Source: Parachlorella kessleri (Eukaryota > Chlorophyta > Trebouxiophyceae > Chlorellales > Chlorellaceae). From it: a stretch of DNA of 56,156 nt. The translations under genes were made by a program, and so were the position numbers. Shown piece by piece: positions 12,523 to 24,836 of this stretch (position 1 is the stretch's first letter; each line of letters starts with the position of its first letter). The stretch is from positions 1 through 56,156 of the forward strand of contig BBXU01000124.1 in NCBI GenBank assembly GCA_001598975.1, written 5' to 3'. Below the pieces are notes generated by a model. It did no database searches and had not been told where the DNA came from. It saw nothing but the letters and a program-made list of their open reading frames with translations.

Positions 12523-13786
12523 GACGGAGATGAAGGTGGGCTTGACGCTAAGCAGGCAGTAGATATGAACAAGCACTTGATAAATCTCTGCCTCCTCTAC
12601 ACAGATGTGGAGATTCTGAGACAGGCAGGAAGAGGGCCACGCCACCTGGCTGCCACCACGTCATGCAGAGCAGCGCGCGCTGGTCAGTAGCATGTTGAGG
12701 GTTCTCTCATGGGTCCTCTGGTAAGGTCAATGTACGTGTGTTGATTGGCGAGACCAGGAGTCAGCTTTCGGTGGCAGGATATGCCCAGCAAGCGTGATAG
12801 ACCTGCTACGGGACCTCCAAACAGATGGAGACAACCTGCAGTCGGGTGCTGTGCAGCCACGAAGTGGTCCCGGAATGTTGGCAGGATCAATAAGTCTACA
12901 CACACATGTCAATCCTTCTCCCGCACGAGCAAGAATTTTCACCATTGCTGCCACCTACTGCACCCCTATTATACACCGACTGCCAGCATATGGCAAACCC
13001 TAGTAACCTCGACGATTCTCAGGAACACTTGCCGGACCATCAAAGGTTCGGGCAGAGCTCAGACAGAATGGGGAAGCACTACTGTGTTTGGCAGCCTGCC
13101 ATCTGTCGTAGCTATGCATTTTAGGCCAGCCGGTTGTCTAACAGTAGCTGCGAAGCCAATGCCAGCATACCCAAACCCTAGCGCTGCTTGTATGCAGGCT
13201 TTTCGTCCCGGATGTGGGTTCAACACCGTGCAACACAGTGTGGTGAGATACTCGGCCGACGACCTTACTCTTGCTGAGGTGACACCGCGTCAGCTTACAA
13301 GATGGCAGACTGGCGAAAGACTAGCCTGACAGCCTCCCGGTGACTCGCTCATGGCCTGCTGTATCCCCTAGCTAATGTCATTCCCGGGCGGCTGCCATTG
13401 AATGTAGTGTGAATGAAGCCTGGCTGGCCAGAACTTTACACTTATGGCCAACATTGCAGCTTTGTTGAGTCCGCCAGCACGTAGGCACTCAAATGCTGCA
13501 TTGCTTCGCTAGATAGTACTGGACATACTATTTCTGGGGTCACAGCAGGGGTTGTGATGTGAGTGTGGCCAGCTGGAAGACGGGAGATGTAAACTTGTAC
13601 GCCTTGCATGTGTTCGTATATGGAGCTTGTCAGTGCTTGCCGATACCATTACACAGCTTGGCAGTCGGTAAATTAAGGCAATCAAATGTTCAGTTCAGTC
13701 AAGAAAGTTCAGCCATATGATGTCACAAGTGTCAGGAGGTTGTCATGCAGGTTTCACAGAATAGCAAAAACAAAACCGAGAAACAT
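12523..13786. other. Intergenic, no supported gene
   Basis: A plus-strand ORF at 12745-13329 (194 codons) has a composition and content that look non-coding: no motif, no splice partners, many Cys/Trp/Arg. The left part probably carries the OGFOD1 promoter. The right end holds the 3' UTR of the next minus-strand gene, including a TGTAA at 13649-13653 (minus). Confidence 0.45.
13649..13653 (-). terminator. Candidate TGTAA poly(A) signal, secreted-protein gene
   Basis: Minus-strand TGTAA, about 135 bp after the stop codon at 13787. TGTAA is the usual chlorophyte polyadenylation signal. Confidence 0.4.
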
Positions 13787-15079
13787 TCAGAGCGCAGGGG
13801 TGGCATTGGTGCTGCCGCCGCCGCTGACGGAGGCAGACTGGGAGCCTTGGGCCGAGCCACTGGACCTGACGCCTGCGGAAGTGGCGACAGGAGCAGTGAT
13901 AGCCTGTGCCACCAGCTGCGCCAGCGCCTGGCCCTGCTCGCCGGCAAACAAGGCCTGAATCTTGGCAGCCACGGAGGCGGTGTCAGTCTGAGCCATGGCA
14001 GTGCCAACGGCCTGCATGACAGCAGCATGGCAGTGGTCGGGGTACTTAAAGTTCTTGGCCGCTGACCACTATTGCAAGCACAGCCATCCTGCAAGCGGCA
14101 GAGGCAGCAGTGCTACGTGCCTGTCCGCCCAGGGCATTGACGAGGGAGGTGCCGGAAGAACCGGCAGCCGCCAGGATACCGGTCAGAGAAGTCGCAGCAG
14201 ACTTGGTGCTGGTGGCGGCCACCTTGCCAGCGTTAAAAGCGAGAGTGGCAGTGGCGGAGTTGGCGGTGGTGGTGCCCTGCAAGCATGCAAGTGGGTACGG
14301 CGATCACTCGAATGCAGGTGCATGCAGCAATACCCAGGCCACCAGCAGGCAGCAGTGCGCCAGCACCTCCACCATTGAAAGGACGGCTATGAAGTGACAT
14401 GGCAAAGTCACCTAAGGGCTCAAAACAGCCTACCACCCACCTGGGCGTTGGTGAAGCCGCCAACGACTGCGGCATCAGGGGTGACCAGGGAAGTCATAGC
14501 AGAAGTGGAGGAAGATTGCCCGCCGCCAGCAGCGCTGCCAGAGGTCTCTCCGTCACCAAAGGACGAGCCAGCCTCGCCGTCAACTGTGACCTTGGTGTCC
14601 ACAGAACCATCTGTGGCCGTGCCAGTCGACAGCCCAGTGTTGATAGCCATGCCTGCATGCAGCACCAGTGCGGTTTGGGTAGGGCGCATTAGATTCTCTA
14701 CACCCTGCGTTAAAGAACACCTCGCAGCCTGCAAGCCCACTGTACAATCAGGCAGACTCGCTGGCCCTCCAGAGCTCACCGCTGTTGGGGTCGGTTGCGG
14801 AGATGGCCTGAGTGTTGATGGAGGCAGAGGTGCCGGTGGCGCTGCCAGTAGCCTGAGTGCCCAGCAGCATCCTGCACACGGTCGGCCCCAGGGAGGCTCT
14901 CAAGGATAGCTCTGTAAGAGGAGCTTTTCCGGCTAGCCCAGGCAGAATGAAGCAGGCTTTGCAAGCCACTGAAAAGCAAGGACACAGAGCAGTTCCAGAC
15001 CTCTGGCTTCTTGCCTGCACTGCGCAGAGCCCACGCCAAAAACGAGGGCCACAGCCAGCAACAGACGCAGGCCGCTCAT
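13787..15079 (-). CDS. Secreted Ala/Ser/Thr/Gly-rich protein
   Basis: Starts with a clear signal peptide (MSGLRLLLAVALVFGVGSAQ). Exons 15015-15079, 14780-14871, 14441-14652, a fourth starting at 14276, and a last one ending with the stop at 13787. The junction between exons 4 and 5 (about 14055-14120) is uncertain. The first intron begins with GC (CAG then gcaaga) and is needed to keep frame. The mature protein, roughly 260 residues, is almost entirely Ala, Ser, Thr, Gly and Gln, with a short Cys-containing stretch (KNFKYPDHCH) before a helical Ala/Gln segment. No catalytic domain is seen. A cell-wall or mucilage component is an inference from composition only. The neighbours are unrelated. 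Confidence 0.6.
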
Positions 15080-15920
15080 TTGTGCTTGGAAAGCGACTCG
15101 AGGGTGCCACAGTGTGAGCGAGGGCAGGAGAGGTAGAGTGGACCTTCTGTGGGAGAATTGTGTTGTTTCTCGCAGCGTTGACCGCTTTTATCTTGCCCAT
15201 TCTGACTGCTTGGCGCCACATGCGCTGCATGAGGAGCCTGAGTCAAACCCGTAGAATCTCATGTCCAAGTTTGATGTCCAGGCCAGCAGTGTTTTCGAAG
15301 CGGATTAGACAATGACGACACTGATATCAAGCAGTACCATGGCATGAGCGCTTTGAGAGCTTATTGGGATGCGAAGCCCCAACTGGTGAACACAGCCTGG
15401 GGGCATATATGGCCTGCAGACACAGCGGTGGGTGCTGCTAGCATGCAGCAGCGCTAGTATCCGGAAACCAGCACATGCTCAGCAGTGCTCAAGACCAGCT
15501 TTCTTTTGGTGTAAGGACATCATTTGGCCATATCATGGTGCGCCATGGTGGTCAAACCATTACCATGTGCATTCTTTAACATCCTGCCAGGTTGGGCTTG
15601 GACTGACAGTATTGGACTGTAGCGTTTTATGACAATGGCAAGGCTCCCCAGTTTTACGAAATCTGATTAGGCCTCCCATATATTGACGAGAAGATATTGA
15701 GACTCAGGCGCACTCTGCATCCCGTCCTGTATGTCCAGCTCAACTCTTACACCTGTTCGCACTACCTGCCACCCATGCTAATTGAGATTGATTTAACGCC
15801 CCGCGGCATAAGCCCCCAAAGCAACCCCATGAGGGTATGACTGCGCCTCATGGAACAAGAAAGGTGAAGACGGACCCTTATAACCACACAGTGGACACAA
15901 GCAAACGACGTGGCTGGGTG
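15080..15920. other. Intergenic between two secreted-protein genes
   Basis: Should contain the promoter of the gene starting at 15079 and the 3' end of the gene stopping at 15921. Holds dispersed-repeat copy 2 (15717-15787), whose ttaca (minus TGTAA at about 15746-15750) could serve the upstream gene as a poly(A) signal. No coding signal. Confidence 0.45.
15717..15787 (+). repeat. Dispersed short repeat, copy 2
   Basis: Runs from gcatcccgtcctgtatgtcc to ccacccatgctaattgaga. It differs from copy 1 at few positions (gtacgt/gtatgt, one C lost in the acaccctg run, a TAA lost near the end). Confidence 0.75.
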
Positions 15921-18902
15921 CTACACAACCCCTTGCCCTCGTAAATTCTGCGTCTGCTCCTGCACTGCCACATCCGCCCACTCCTGTGGTCGCTGCGGCT
16001 GCTGCAAGTGCTGCTGCTGGGCTGCAAGGTGCTGCTCCTGGGCCACCAGCTCGTGCTGCCAAATCTGCTGCTGCTCAGCCTGGCTGGCCAGGTCCTCTTG
16101 TGGTGGGTCGTAGCGCCTGCGGACCTCAGGCACCCAACCAGCTGGCCGCTCGTGGGGCGGCTGCTCCGGCACAACAGCTGCTCCCATGTGCTGGAACTGA
16201 GCCTGCAGCCAAAGCCACGTAGCGTGGTGTAAATCGACTTTAAAATTGCGCTTGTAAACATCTCCTGTGTGATGATGGTTGTTCTCGCCCTCTGTGGCCA
16301 TGCAGCACCAAGCTAGAATGCCTCACATCACCAACAGGCTATGTTGCGAAGCTCGGTAGGTCACAGCACATTGTCCTTGCGGTGAATACCTTGGAAAAAA
16401 TAAGAGTGCTGTCAGTACTCTCACCCACCCAAGGCTCACCTGCAGCTGGTATAGGTCTGGATGAACAGGCACCTGCTGCTCTTGCAACGGTGCTTGGGTG
16501 CCGTGTTGCGCCATCAGATATTCAAACCCTGGCAGGTCAGCTTCCTCGGTGCACCAGGTGGAATACCAGTGCATAGCGCGTAGCTGTGGGGTCAGCGTGT
16601 CGCGCTTGCGCAGGCAGCGGATCTCCATCTGTGACTGGTCCACTCCCTCAAACACTGCACATGCACACACTCAACAGGTAGGAGAGCAATGCCGTGAGGT
16701 GCTAGCCTCCATGGTTGGCCACATGTGATAGACACACCAACTTACTACCGCAAGGCGCTAGCCACCTAAGTGGCGGTTTCAAAGCCCCAGCGAGCACCCA
16801 CTAGGTGCCCAAATGGCCAGACCACAACCAGCCAAGGGCAGCAAAGGCCATAACAGCGATCTGCAAACCGACATCAACCCAGTTGGGGTCATCGATATTC
16901 ATGGTACCACACACCTGACACATTGCCATCGTTTGAGAGCCAAACCATCACCTCCTCCACTTCAGGATCCGCAGCCAAAATCTGCGCCCTGTCCTCAAGG
17001 GTGATGCACCGTCCACCGGCGCTAGACCAGCTCACCATGTCTGTGTCATCCCACACACCACCCTGCCAGCCGCACCACTGCAGGAAAGCCAGGAGGCAAG
17101 ACCGGTGCTAACTAGGCCTGCTGCAACCTAACATACATGGTGATTTTCATCTGACAGAGCGTCCCTCCCTTACCACTCACTAAATCACAGGTTCCACACA
17201 ATCACTTCAGTTTTGGCTTGACCCTTGCCCTCGTCAAGCTAAAGAGCACCCTCCCTAAAGAGCTTGCACGATTATGCTGCCATTCGAGTGATGTTCTTCC
17301 CCTGGACATACACAAGACAAGCTGGGACATGAAGTCACCCATATGCATAAATCACTGAGACGAGTACCCAGGTACCCGGCCACACCTGTGGGTTTGGGGC
17401 GTGGCTGAAGAGGCACAGCCCCTCATAGTTCACCGCCCGCCAGCCGGCTGCCACTAGTGCCTGGGCCATGATGCCATCATAATGGTCCTCCTGCAGGCCC
17501 AGCTCCGATTGTAGCGTGCCAAAACGCCGCTTCTCAGCCAGCAGCCGTGGGTAGTTGATGGCATTGGCACCCAGGTCGGTATGGCACCTGAAAAGGCATT
17601 ATGATTGATTTGAAAATTGGTCAGAATGTACAGTACTGTGCATAAACTTCCGAGGGATGCTTCTTACATTGATGTCCAAGGAAGACCGACGCAGTAACAT
17701 ACCCAAGTTGAAAGTAATAGTTATGCACAGGCATGTGGATGCAGATCTAACTGCTGCACCTGCAGGCCCAGGTTCACATGATTGAACCTCACCATTTGAG
17801 GCGGTTCCTCTTGCAGTGCGGCCGGTCGGACCAGGCAGCAAAGCGCTCGCAAGCAGGCGCTGTGGGGCGCTGGAAGCGGCTGTAGAAGTCAAACGCCACA
17901 AGATCCACATCACCTGCCTCGAGCACCTGGCAGTGTGGGCCAGCCGGAGGGGTCATAGGTCAGCTCGGTGCATGGTGAGGGGTGGCTTGCAGCTTGTTCC
18001 ATCTGGTGAGACAGGTCCTCATCCACACATCCTCCTCAGCAGCAGTCACTGCAACCTACCTTCTGCATGAAGTTTTCTGCATACTCATTATCCCCGTTGG
18101 TAACAATCAACCACTGAGTACCCTTGGGACACACTGCAGCCAGAAGAGAGATTTGCAGGTTACCACAGTTCAACTTCCAGGTGGGAGATGTTCACATACC
18201 ATCGGATACCGGTCGGAGTCATGCTGTGCCCTACATTCACACCTTGGATAGCATCATCCGTAAGGTTATATAGCATGCCATGGTACCCAGGCATCCACTC
18301 GTTGGCATCCTTCTTGGGCATATACTGGGTGCCCACCTGCATTGTGTTTCAGGCCATTTAGATAACAGGTGGCACCCTTGAATGCAAGGAGAAACCCCAC
18401 AATAGTTTCATTGTTGTTGGACTTACCCACTCAGCAAACACCCATAGCCTGTCATCCTTAAACTCTGAGAGGATATGATGAATGTCTGCGAAGGGCTTGT
18501 CATCCATAACCAAGAAGACCGCTTCCCATCTGCAAGGAAGAACATTTGCTCACACACCTCAGCCCTGGACCCCCCTATAAAGGAGCTGCACAAAGTACAA
18601 GCTAACAGTTGGCGGCGGGTGGGCCCGCCGCACCTCTTCACCGTCTGCCGCTGCAGTGAGCGTATCAGGCGTCTGAGCCCGGCCTGCTCGCCCCCAGAGT
18701 GGCCCCAGTAAGTCCTCACTATGACACAGAACTGAGGCTCCTTGGATTTCTTGCTGCCAAAGCTGATCAGGTCGCCTGGCTGTCTTGGAGGGGATTGAGC
18801 ATTGGGGTCGGTAGTTGCTGTCTGTTCGGCCTGCGAATCTGCCCCTGCCAACGCCAGCAGGGCAACGATGCCCAACCGGAGGAGAAACTGGCAGCGGAGC
18901 AT
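15921..18902 (-). CDS. Secretory-pathway glycosyltransferase-like (GT-A fold-like) protein
   Basis: Nine exons: 18634-18902, 18427-18529, 18243-18336, 18060-18133, 17793-17926, 17386-17587, 16915-17077, 16440-16654 and 15921-16202; 511 codons, all phases consistent. Residues 1-23 form a signal peptide or anchor (LLRLGIVALLALAGADS). From about 57 the protein looks like a nucleotide-sugar transferase: FCVIVRTYWGHSG, then LRRLIRSLQRQT, FLVMDDKPF, WLIVTNGDNEY (acidic motif at about 168-173, in the place of a DxD metal site) and VAFDFYSR. Later Cys/His-rich segments (CERFAAWSDRPHC, WCHTDLGANA, EDHYDGIMAQAL) resemble acceptor-side regions. The last 60 residues are Gln-rich and probably disordered. 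Substrate unknown. The family assignment rests on motif pattern, not on a search. Confidence 0.65.
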
Positions 18903-19441
18903 GTCATAACAATCCTGTTCACTCCGTTCAAATCAAATAGGTGCACCGAACTTTGCTGGCACGGTTTTTTCGTTCAACTACGTATCGGCATTACAGATGT
19001 CGTCAATTGTAAGATCAGGCCAGGGCATCCCAGGTTTGAGTCCTCCCGCCCGCAGAGATGCAGATGCTGGGATACTCCTTGCATGTTGTTGTTGGATGCC
19101 ATGGATGTTGCATGTGGGTTCTAACTTCCTGGACTACTACCCTTCAAGATCACTGAAGCGCAAATACAACTGCTACACCTTCAGCATCCTACCTGGAACG
19201 CATGGCGCGGGCCAAAAACTACTGCAGAGTACTTAGCATAACGCACTGGCCTTTCCCAAGTGTTTCAGCAGACAGCTGCCTGAAGCAGCCTTGCTCAACT
19301 GCCCTGACTACTTGAGTGGTACAAGTAACAGTATGCATACACAAAAATGTGGGCCACTACGTGGGGCAGGGACAACGGTAAGCATAACTGGGCAAAACAC
19401 CAGAAAGCCCGTTGGTACAAGCGCAGCGTTCCCTCCACCAG
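18903..19441. other. Intergenic, promoter side of the glycosyltransferase-like gene
   Basis: Lies between two minus-strand genes. No coding or repeat signal that I can support. Confidence 0.4.
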
Positions 19442-21345
19442 CTACTTCTTCCCAGCTTTGAGTGCCCCAGGGCGATGCCTGTTCTTGCCCATCAGCTTCC
19501 TGGGCGGGGGCCCTGACCTGCCCTGCTGCGAAGCCGCCATACTGCCCCCGCTTGTCTGTGTGGGTGCGGTACCAGTCGTGCCTGCCCCCGTGGCTGCCGT
19601 CTGCAGTGCGGGTTGCTCGCTCACTCCTGGGACGTCTGCAAAGCACACACAAAACAATTGGAAGTCGGGCTTGCATGATGCAGCAAGCTTGGCGGATCCA
19701 TTTACAATGAGAGCATGACACACGCCGGCACCTTCGTCAGGGATGTGCATAACCCATGTCATTACGTCCTGACGCGTCCAAGACAGGCGCAGCACGCACC
19801 ACTCGTGAGCTGGCTTGGCTCCGCGGCAATGGCTGCTGCTGCTGCCGCGCCTGCTGCCGCCATGGGCAGCAATGGCTCAACCCTAGCTGCATGCTTCTTG
19901 ATGGTGGACCCAGCATCTAACACCGGTGAGGGACCATGTCCAGGCTCCTTGCGCTTGGAAGGGCTCATGTCTAGCATGTCGCCCTGCTGGCCACACTGCT
20001 GCTGCTGCTGCTGCTGCTCTCGAGGGCTGCACCGCTGATCTATGAACTCCAAGATGCTGGCAACCTGGATGGCAAGACAAGGCAGCATTTGTCAGGTAGA
20101 CGGCCAAGAAACAGGTGAATGGATACTCTGTTCGGTCTTCGGCTGCTTAGGACTGCAGCACACATGCATTGACCCAGTGAGCGCCTGGTACACCAGGGCA
20201 AACGCACAGTCGGTATAATGACGACTAGGCTGCATGTTCCAAGCAGGCTAGGGAAGAGTTGCTATCCAAGTCTACCATGGCAGCGGCGCAGCGAGCACCA
20301 CCCACCTGCTGCTGGGCTGACTTCTGCTCTGTACACTCTTCAAGCTCCCGGCGGCACGACTGGTAGGCATCATTGAGGGAGCGCATAAGGTCTGCAGCAC
20401 CAGCCGTATGCATCGTTGCCGTGCACTGCTGGGAAAAGTGCATGCGCACAGCACCGCACGAAATTGGCAAGCATAATGCAAGTTGGCATCGTGGGCAAAC
20501 TTCTGGCATGGAACGCACCTCTGCAGACCCAAGTGAAGCCTGGGCCATAGGTAAGCTTGGTGATTGAGCTCCCCTTGGGCGGCAGCCTGCAGGAAAGAAC
20601 AGGATTTGGCAACAAAAATGATGCAGTGATTAGCAACAAAGCTCATGTGACACAACCGTGCTGCTCACCTGATGGTCACACTCTCGCCACCGACAGTGTC
20701 CCGGCCCACCAACCCCACTGCACGCACTAAGCTTTACCCTGTTAAGCGCCGATGGACTTTGAGCGCCCCCCACACTTCATGAGTTGCAGTCAAGATAGTG
20801 TTTGCAGGCACAATTTACCAGGGAAACCAGCCTATTTTTATAGCTCACCCTGGCCACTGCCGCCTTCCAGCGCCACAAGCCGGCCAGAGTTGAAAGCAGC
20901 CATCAGCACATCCAAAAGGTATTTCAAGCTGTTGATCTCAGTCCCATCCCGTCCCTACATGCTTGCAATAAACACTATACTGCCGGCAATAACAGCGTTG
21001 TACACTTCATACAGCGGCGGGCAGGCCAGCCTTGCACACTTGCGACATTGTCAATCATGCCTTACCAGTGCCTTCTGCACGTCCTTTAGTGTGAACTTAG
21101 CCACGTAAGCCACAACACAGTCTGTCATTTCTAGGGCCCTGCATACAGGCAAGCCCTGTAGGGCTCTTCCAAGCTGTGACCGAACCTTTGGCGGCGCAGG
21201 GTGCTCGAGTGCAGCCTAGGACTCACATGTTGTAACTGCTAGAGTCTCCGTGACCCACAATCTTGTAGAGGACCTCCTCCCCCAGCCCCCTGGCCCCCGG
21301 GCTAGCACTTCCGAGGAATATGGTGTTTGCCAACCCGTCATTCAT
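19442..21345 (-). CDS. Head-plus-coiled-coil protein, possible XRCC4/PAXX/SAS6 superfamily member
   Basis: Eight exons: 21227-21345, 21066-21138, 20849-20954, 20669-20717, 20519-20586, 20306-20391, 19800-20064 and 19442-19635; 319 codons. Residues 1-140 look like a small beta/alpha head: GEEVLYKIV, then FTLKDVQKAL, a helix INSLKYLLDVLMAAFNSGRL, and beta strands ending LTYGPGFTWVCR. This is followed directly by a helix DLMRSLNDAYQSCRRELEE and a heptad-like coiled coil to about 190. The tail has a poly-Gln run (CAG repeat near 20000), an Ala run and a very basic C-terminus (RKLMGKNRHRPG, ending KAGKK). This order (beta head, helix, coiled coil, basic tail) is that of XRCC4, XLF, PAXX, SAS6 and CCDC61. 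Sequence similarity is weak, so the family is an inference. Divergent from AUG5. Confidence 0.7.
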
Positions 21346-21506
21346 GCTTGCTAAGCTAAAATAACCAAGCCAGCATGATTTAAAAAGAATACACTCTCAT
21401 GGAGGAACACTGAAACAGCATGAGCGGGAACCTGAGTTCAAGGCGCCTCCACGACAGCCAAGACACCAAAAATGCAGCCTGCACGCTTAAGGCGTATAAA
21501 CAATAA
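21346..21506. promoter_or_regulatory. Short divergent promoter region
   Basis: 161 bp between the start codons of two oppositely transcribed genes (21345 minus, 21507 plus). Both promoters must lie here or within the first exons. Confidence 0.5.
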
Positions 21507-24500
21507 ATGATCATGGCGGCTGCACAAGTTTTGGTGGCTTTGCGTGCACTTGATGTGGATGGTGCGGACAGCCTTACTTCAGGTGACGCAGAGCTGCTTG
21601 CGGCTGGCCCTATATGGGGGATGCTACAGAGGCAGAACCAGCAGCAACGTACCATAACCGGCAGCAGCATCCAGCAGCAGGCTCAGCTGCAGCAGCCACT
21701 TCTGGAGCTCCAAGGGCAAGTAAACGAACTGAGGCTGCAGGCTGCACACCTGCGCGCCCAGGTAAGCACGTCCTGAGAAATAAGCCTCGTCTCCATTGTC
21801 ACCTGTGCTCCCGTTGTCTGAGGCAAGCTGCCCGTGCTGCAGGCTCTGACGTGTTCCACCTATACCGATCGCCTGTACCAGCTTGAGCTGGTTTTCGAGC
21901 AGTATCACAAGTTGCTGGAACAGCTGCTTCAACAACTTGGCTTTGGTGTTCCTCCAGCAACAACTGGTAGGCTGCAGGTGGTCCAGCTGCAGTGCGCATA
22001 ACAGCAGTTTCGATGGCCTGGCTCACACACGTTGGGGCTCTGCTTACCCATCGAGTGGCCTGCACCAATGCTGCGCAGGCAGCAGCGCAGCAGTGCTACA
22101 GTTTGTACAAGACAGGGAGGAGGCCATCCAGGGCACTCTCACCGCAGGGCCCGAGAGATTAGGGCAGCTGCTGCAAGAGTGCCAGGGTTCACCAGACTGC
22201 GGCATTTTGACAGCAGCAGCTGTGCTCCCGGTGGTGCAAGGTATGGACTGCCATCCTAACAGCTGTAACAAACTCCGGCCCTGGTCTCTTAAATGCATGC
22301 TGTTGGACCCTAATTAGTGAGGATGCAAACTTTGCGACATGAAGCATGTGGAACTGGTGTATGCAGAGGGCCTGGAGGAGAACCTTGCGGCCGCTGAAGC
22401 CTTGCCACATGGGAGCAGCGGAGTAGAAAAGGCTCGGCAGCAACAGCAGCACTCTAGTAGGGACCTGCTGGATGCATTGCGGGAGCGGCACTGGCAGGAG
22501 TTTTGTGAAGCAGAGCAGCTGCGCCAAGAGCAGGCGGAGCTAGTCCAGAAGTTGCAGCAGGCGCAAGCACCCTTAGGGTAAGGATAGGCCATCCAAGTTG
22601 ACTGGGCTTACGAGTCTGGTGGACGACCTGCTGCGAGTTGTCCCACAACTGAGGTGAAACACGGCAAAGCTTTGAGACAGCCTATCAGGGCAGGTAAGGC
22701 TCCAACAGTGCTACTGCTGGCCCGTGTAGGGAGCCTGGCAAGGCAGTCTGGCCGCAGCATGTGCAGCTGGCCGCGCAACGAGCAGGGCTGCATGCAGCAC
22801 TTAGCCTTGTGGACAGGCTGCAGCAAGAGCTGCGGGCAGTGCAGCGCAGCACTGCAGTAAAGCAGCAAGAGGCAGCCGCTGCGATCGAGGTGCTGTCACA
22901 GCTGGAGAAGGGCGAGGCGGTGAGCCAATTATTAACGCACATCTTACATCAGCAGCCCTGCATGTTCCAACACCTGACTGCACGGAAGGCAGCATGGCTA
23001 GAACCCCCAAGCAAGTCGGGTGCAGCTGTGTGACGGATGGGAGGGGACCAGTAGGAATGGGCTGATGTGCCTGCTAGGGATGCTACTGGGCACCTGGGGA
23101 TGAGGTTCATATATAATCATTCAAGGGGCACCACAACATAATTTCATGTGCTGCAGGACCTGGATCGCTCGCTCGGCTTGCTTTGCACTGCTGACAGCGC
23201 CTTCATGCGGCAGTGGCAGGAGAGCACCTGGCAAACACAGACCTTCATTTCAGACAGCCTCCTTGCCGCACGCAAGCCGCTTCAGCAGCTGGCCGGGCAG
23301 CTGGCTGAAGCCATGCAGCAGGAACTAGGGGCCTTTAAGTGCACACCAGCGCCAGAGGCTGCACCAGAGGGCACCTGCGCCTCGCAGCCAGCAGCACTAA
23401 GGTGAGATTCTGGCCCGGGTTAGTTATTTAGTTGCATAGTAGTGTATTGGTTCCTTAGCTACCTAGTACAGTGTTGGGTGGCCTGTGGGCCGCAAAAGCT
23501 TGCAGTCTGGCTGTGCTTCTGCTCTTCACCCCAGCTACTCCAGGTTGCAGTATTGTTGTGTGGGAGGTGGCGGCAAGTAGGCTGCCGGTGAGTAAGCCAA
23601 GGCACTCCGCTTGGCCCTACAGGTTGGACCCTACAGCTCAGCTGAAGACAGCAGAGCACGGTACCGACCTTCTAGCAGCGGCAGCAGAGGAGCTGGAGGC
23701 CCTACAGCCAGTGCACAGGGCGTGGGAGGAGCTGGTGTCTCACAGCCGGCTGCAGCTCCAGGAGTTGGAAGGCACAGTGGCCCGCCTGAGGAAGGAGGCT
23801 GAAGCCGTGGATAGTGCTGGTGCACAAGGTAGGGGTACCGCAGGCAGAGTTGCACAACGGACTGGAGATACAGAGAGGCGTCAGGCGCTCAACGCCACAG
23901 TAGGTTGCCCAGGCAAACCCGCTGACTTGTTTTAAGCCGCCTGCAGGAACCTCTCTTATGGTGTCGTTCCGCTGGTCGGATACCACCTAACGTCAGGGCC
24001 TCTCACTCAAAGCCAAGACAATCAAAGACGACAAGGGTTGCTGCTGTTCCCCCTCTGCCAGGTGTCCATGAGCAGTTGGACCAGGCCTGCGGTGCAGCTG
24101 AGGCAGGCATGGCAGCTGTGCGAGCGGTGCGAACCGCCATGGCAGACTGGTGGACGTTGCCTGCCTTCAAGGCGGCGCCCTGGGTGAAATGTGAGTTTCG
24201 TCAGTTGCGCGTTCTTTGAACTGCTTCCCTGTTACAGCAGTTGCACCTGAGTTCTGACAGGCACGATTCGGGTGCTACCTCCTGAGGTCAGGACCTGGGG
24301 GACGTCACTATTAAAGCAGAGTGAGACTGCTGAAAGGGTGACTCACTACTGTTGGGCCACCTGTTAATAGTGACGAGGTGTAATCCATGCTTCTCGGCCT
24401 GCTGCAGATGATGGCAAGTCGGCTACTGAGTGGCTGCGGGTGCTCTCGGAGCAGCATGATCTGGTGCAAACACGAGCCGTATTTGAGGACCATAGCAATA

Positions 24501-24511
24501 GGAAGCGATAA
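21507..24511 (+). CDS. AUG5: Augmin complex subunit 5 (AUG5/HAUS5)
   Basis: Subunit of augmin, which recruits gamma-tubulin to spindle microtubules for branching nucleation. Ten exons: 21507-21761, 21843-21966, 22079-22240, 22322-22577, 22615-22653, 22730-22919, 23157-23401, 23623-23828, 24062-24190 and 24408-24511; 569 codons with every phase matching. Nearly the whole protein is coiled coil, rich in Gln, Glu and Leu. The diagnostic part is the C-terminus: a DWW-x-xP segment followed by PWVKYDGKSATEWLRVL, matching the plant AUG5 ending of the form EWWEQPA...WVTVDGQSVAAW (recalled from the family). Plant AUG5 has about 800 residues, so this version is shorter, mainly at the N-terminus. A second in-frame ATG at 21513 could be the true start. 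A TGTAA lies 53 bp after the stop. Confidence 0.8.
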
Positions 24512-24836
24512 GATGCAAGGCGATTCCGTGAAAACAACAAAACTGAAATTTGAAATGACAACATGTAATGCTGGAGAGGGCTAATATACAGGATGATGGT
24601 GCCGCAGGGAACATGAGCTGCACCAGTGACCCATGCCAGCGTAAAAAGAAGAAAAAGTACCGGGGGAGGGTTGGCTACCGCTGTGCTCGTAATTGCCGTG
24701 TGGGCTGCGTCTGCCCCTGGCTCCGCAATGTGTTTCCTTGTGTAGTTCCCACGTCAGCCTCCTCCATCTGCACCATATAAAACCACACCAGGATGCTGGC
24801 ACAGCCTGCGCGCCGCGACGGCCACCAATGGATTGC
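24512..24836. other. Convergent 3' region between AUG5 and PSF2
   Basis: 325 bp between two stop codons facing each other. Apart from the AUG5 TGTAA, no feature is apparent. An A-rich stretch around 24640-24660 is the only compositional anomaly. Confidence 0.4.
24564..24568 (+). terminator. TGTAA poly(A) signal of AUG5
   Basis: Chlorophyte-type TGTAA, 53 bp downstream of the AUG5 stop codon. Confidence 0.5.

Noticed and set aside
12745..13329. 194-codon plus-strand ORF
   Set aside because: Cys/Trp/Arg-rich composition without motifs, no neighbouring exon that continues it. Most likely chance.
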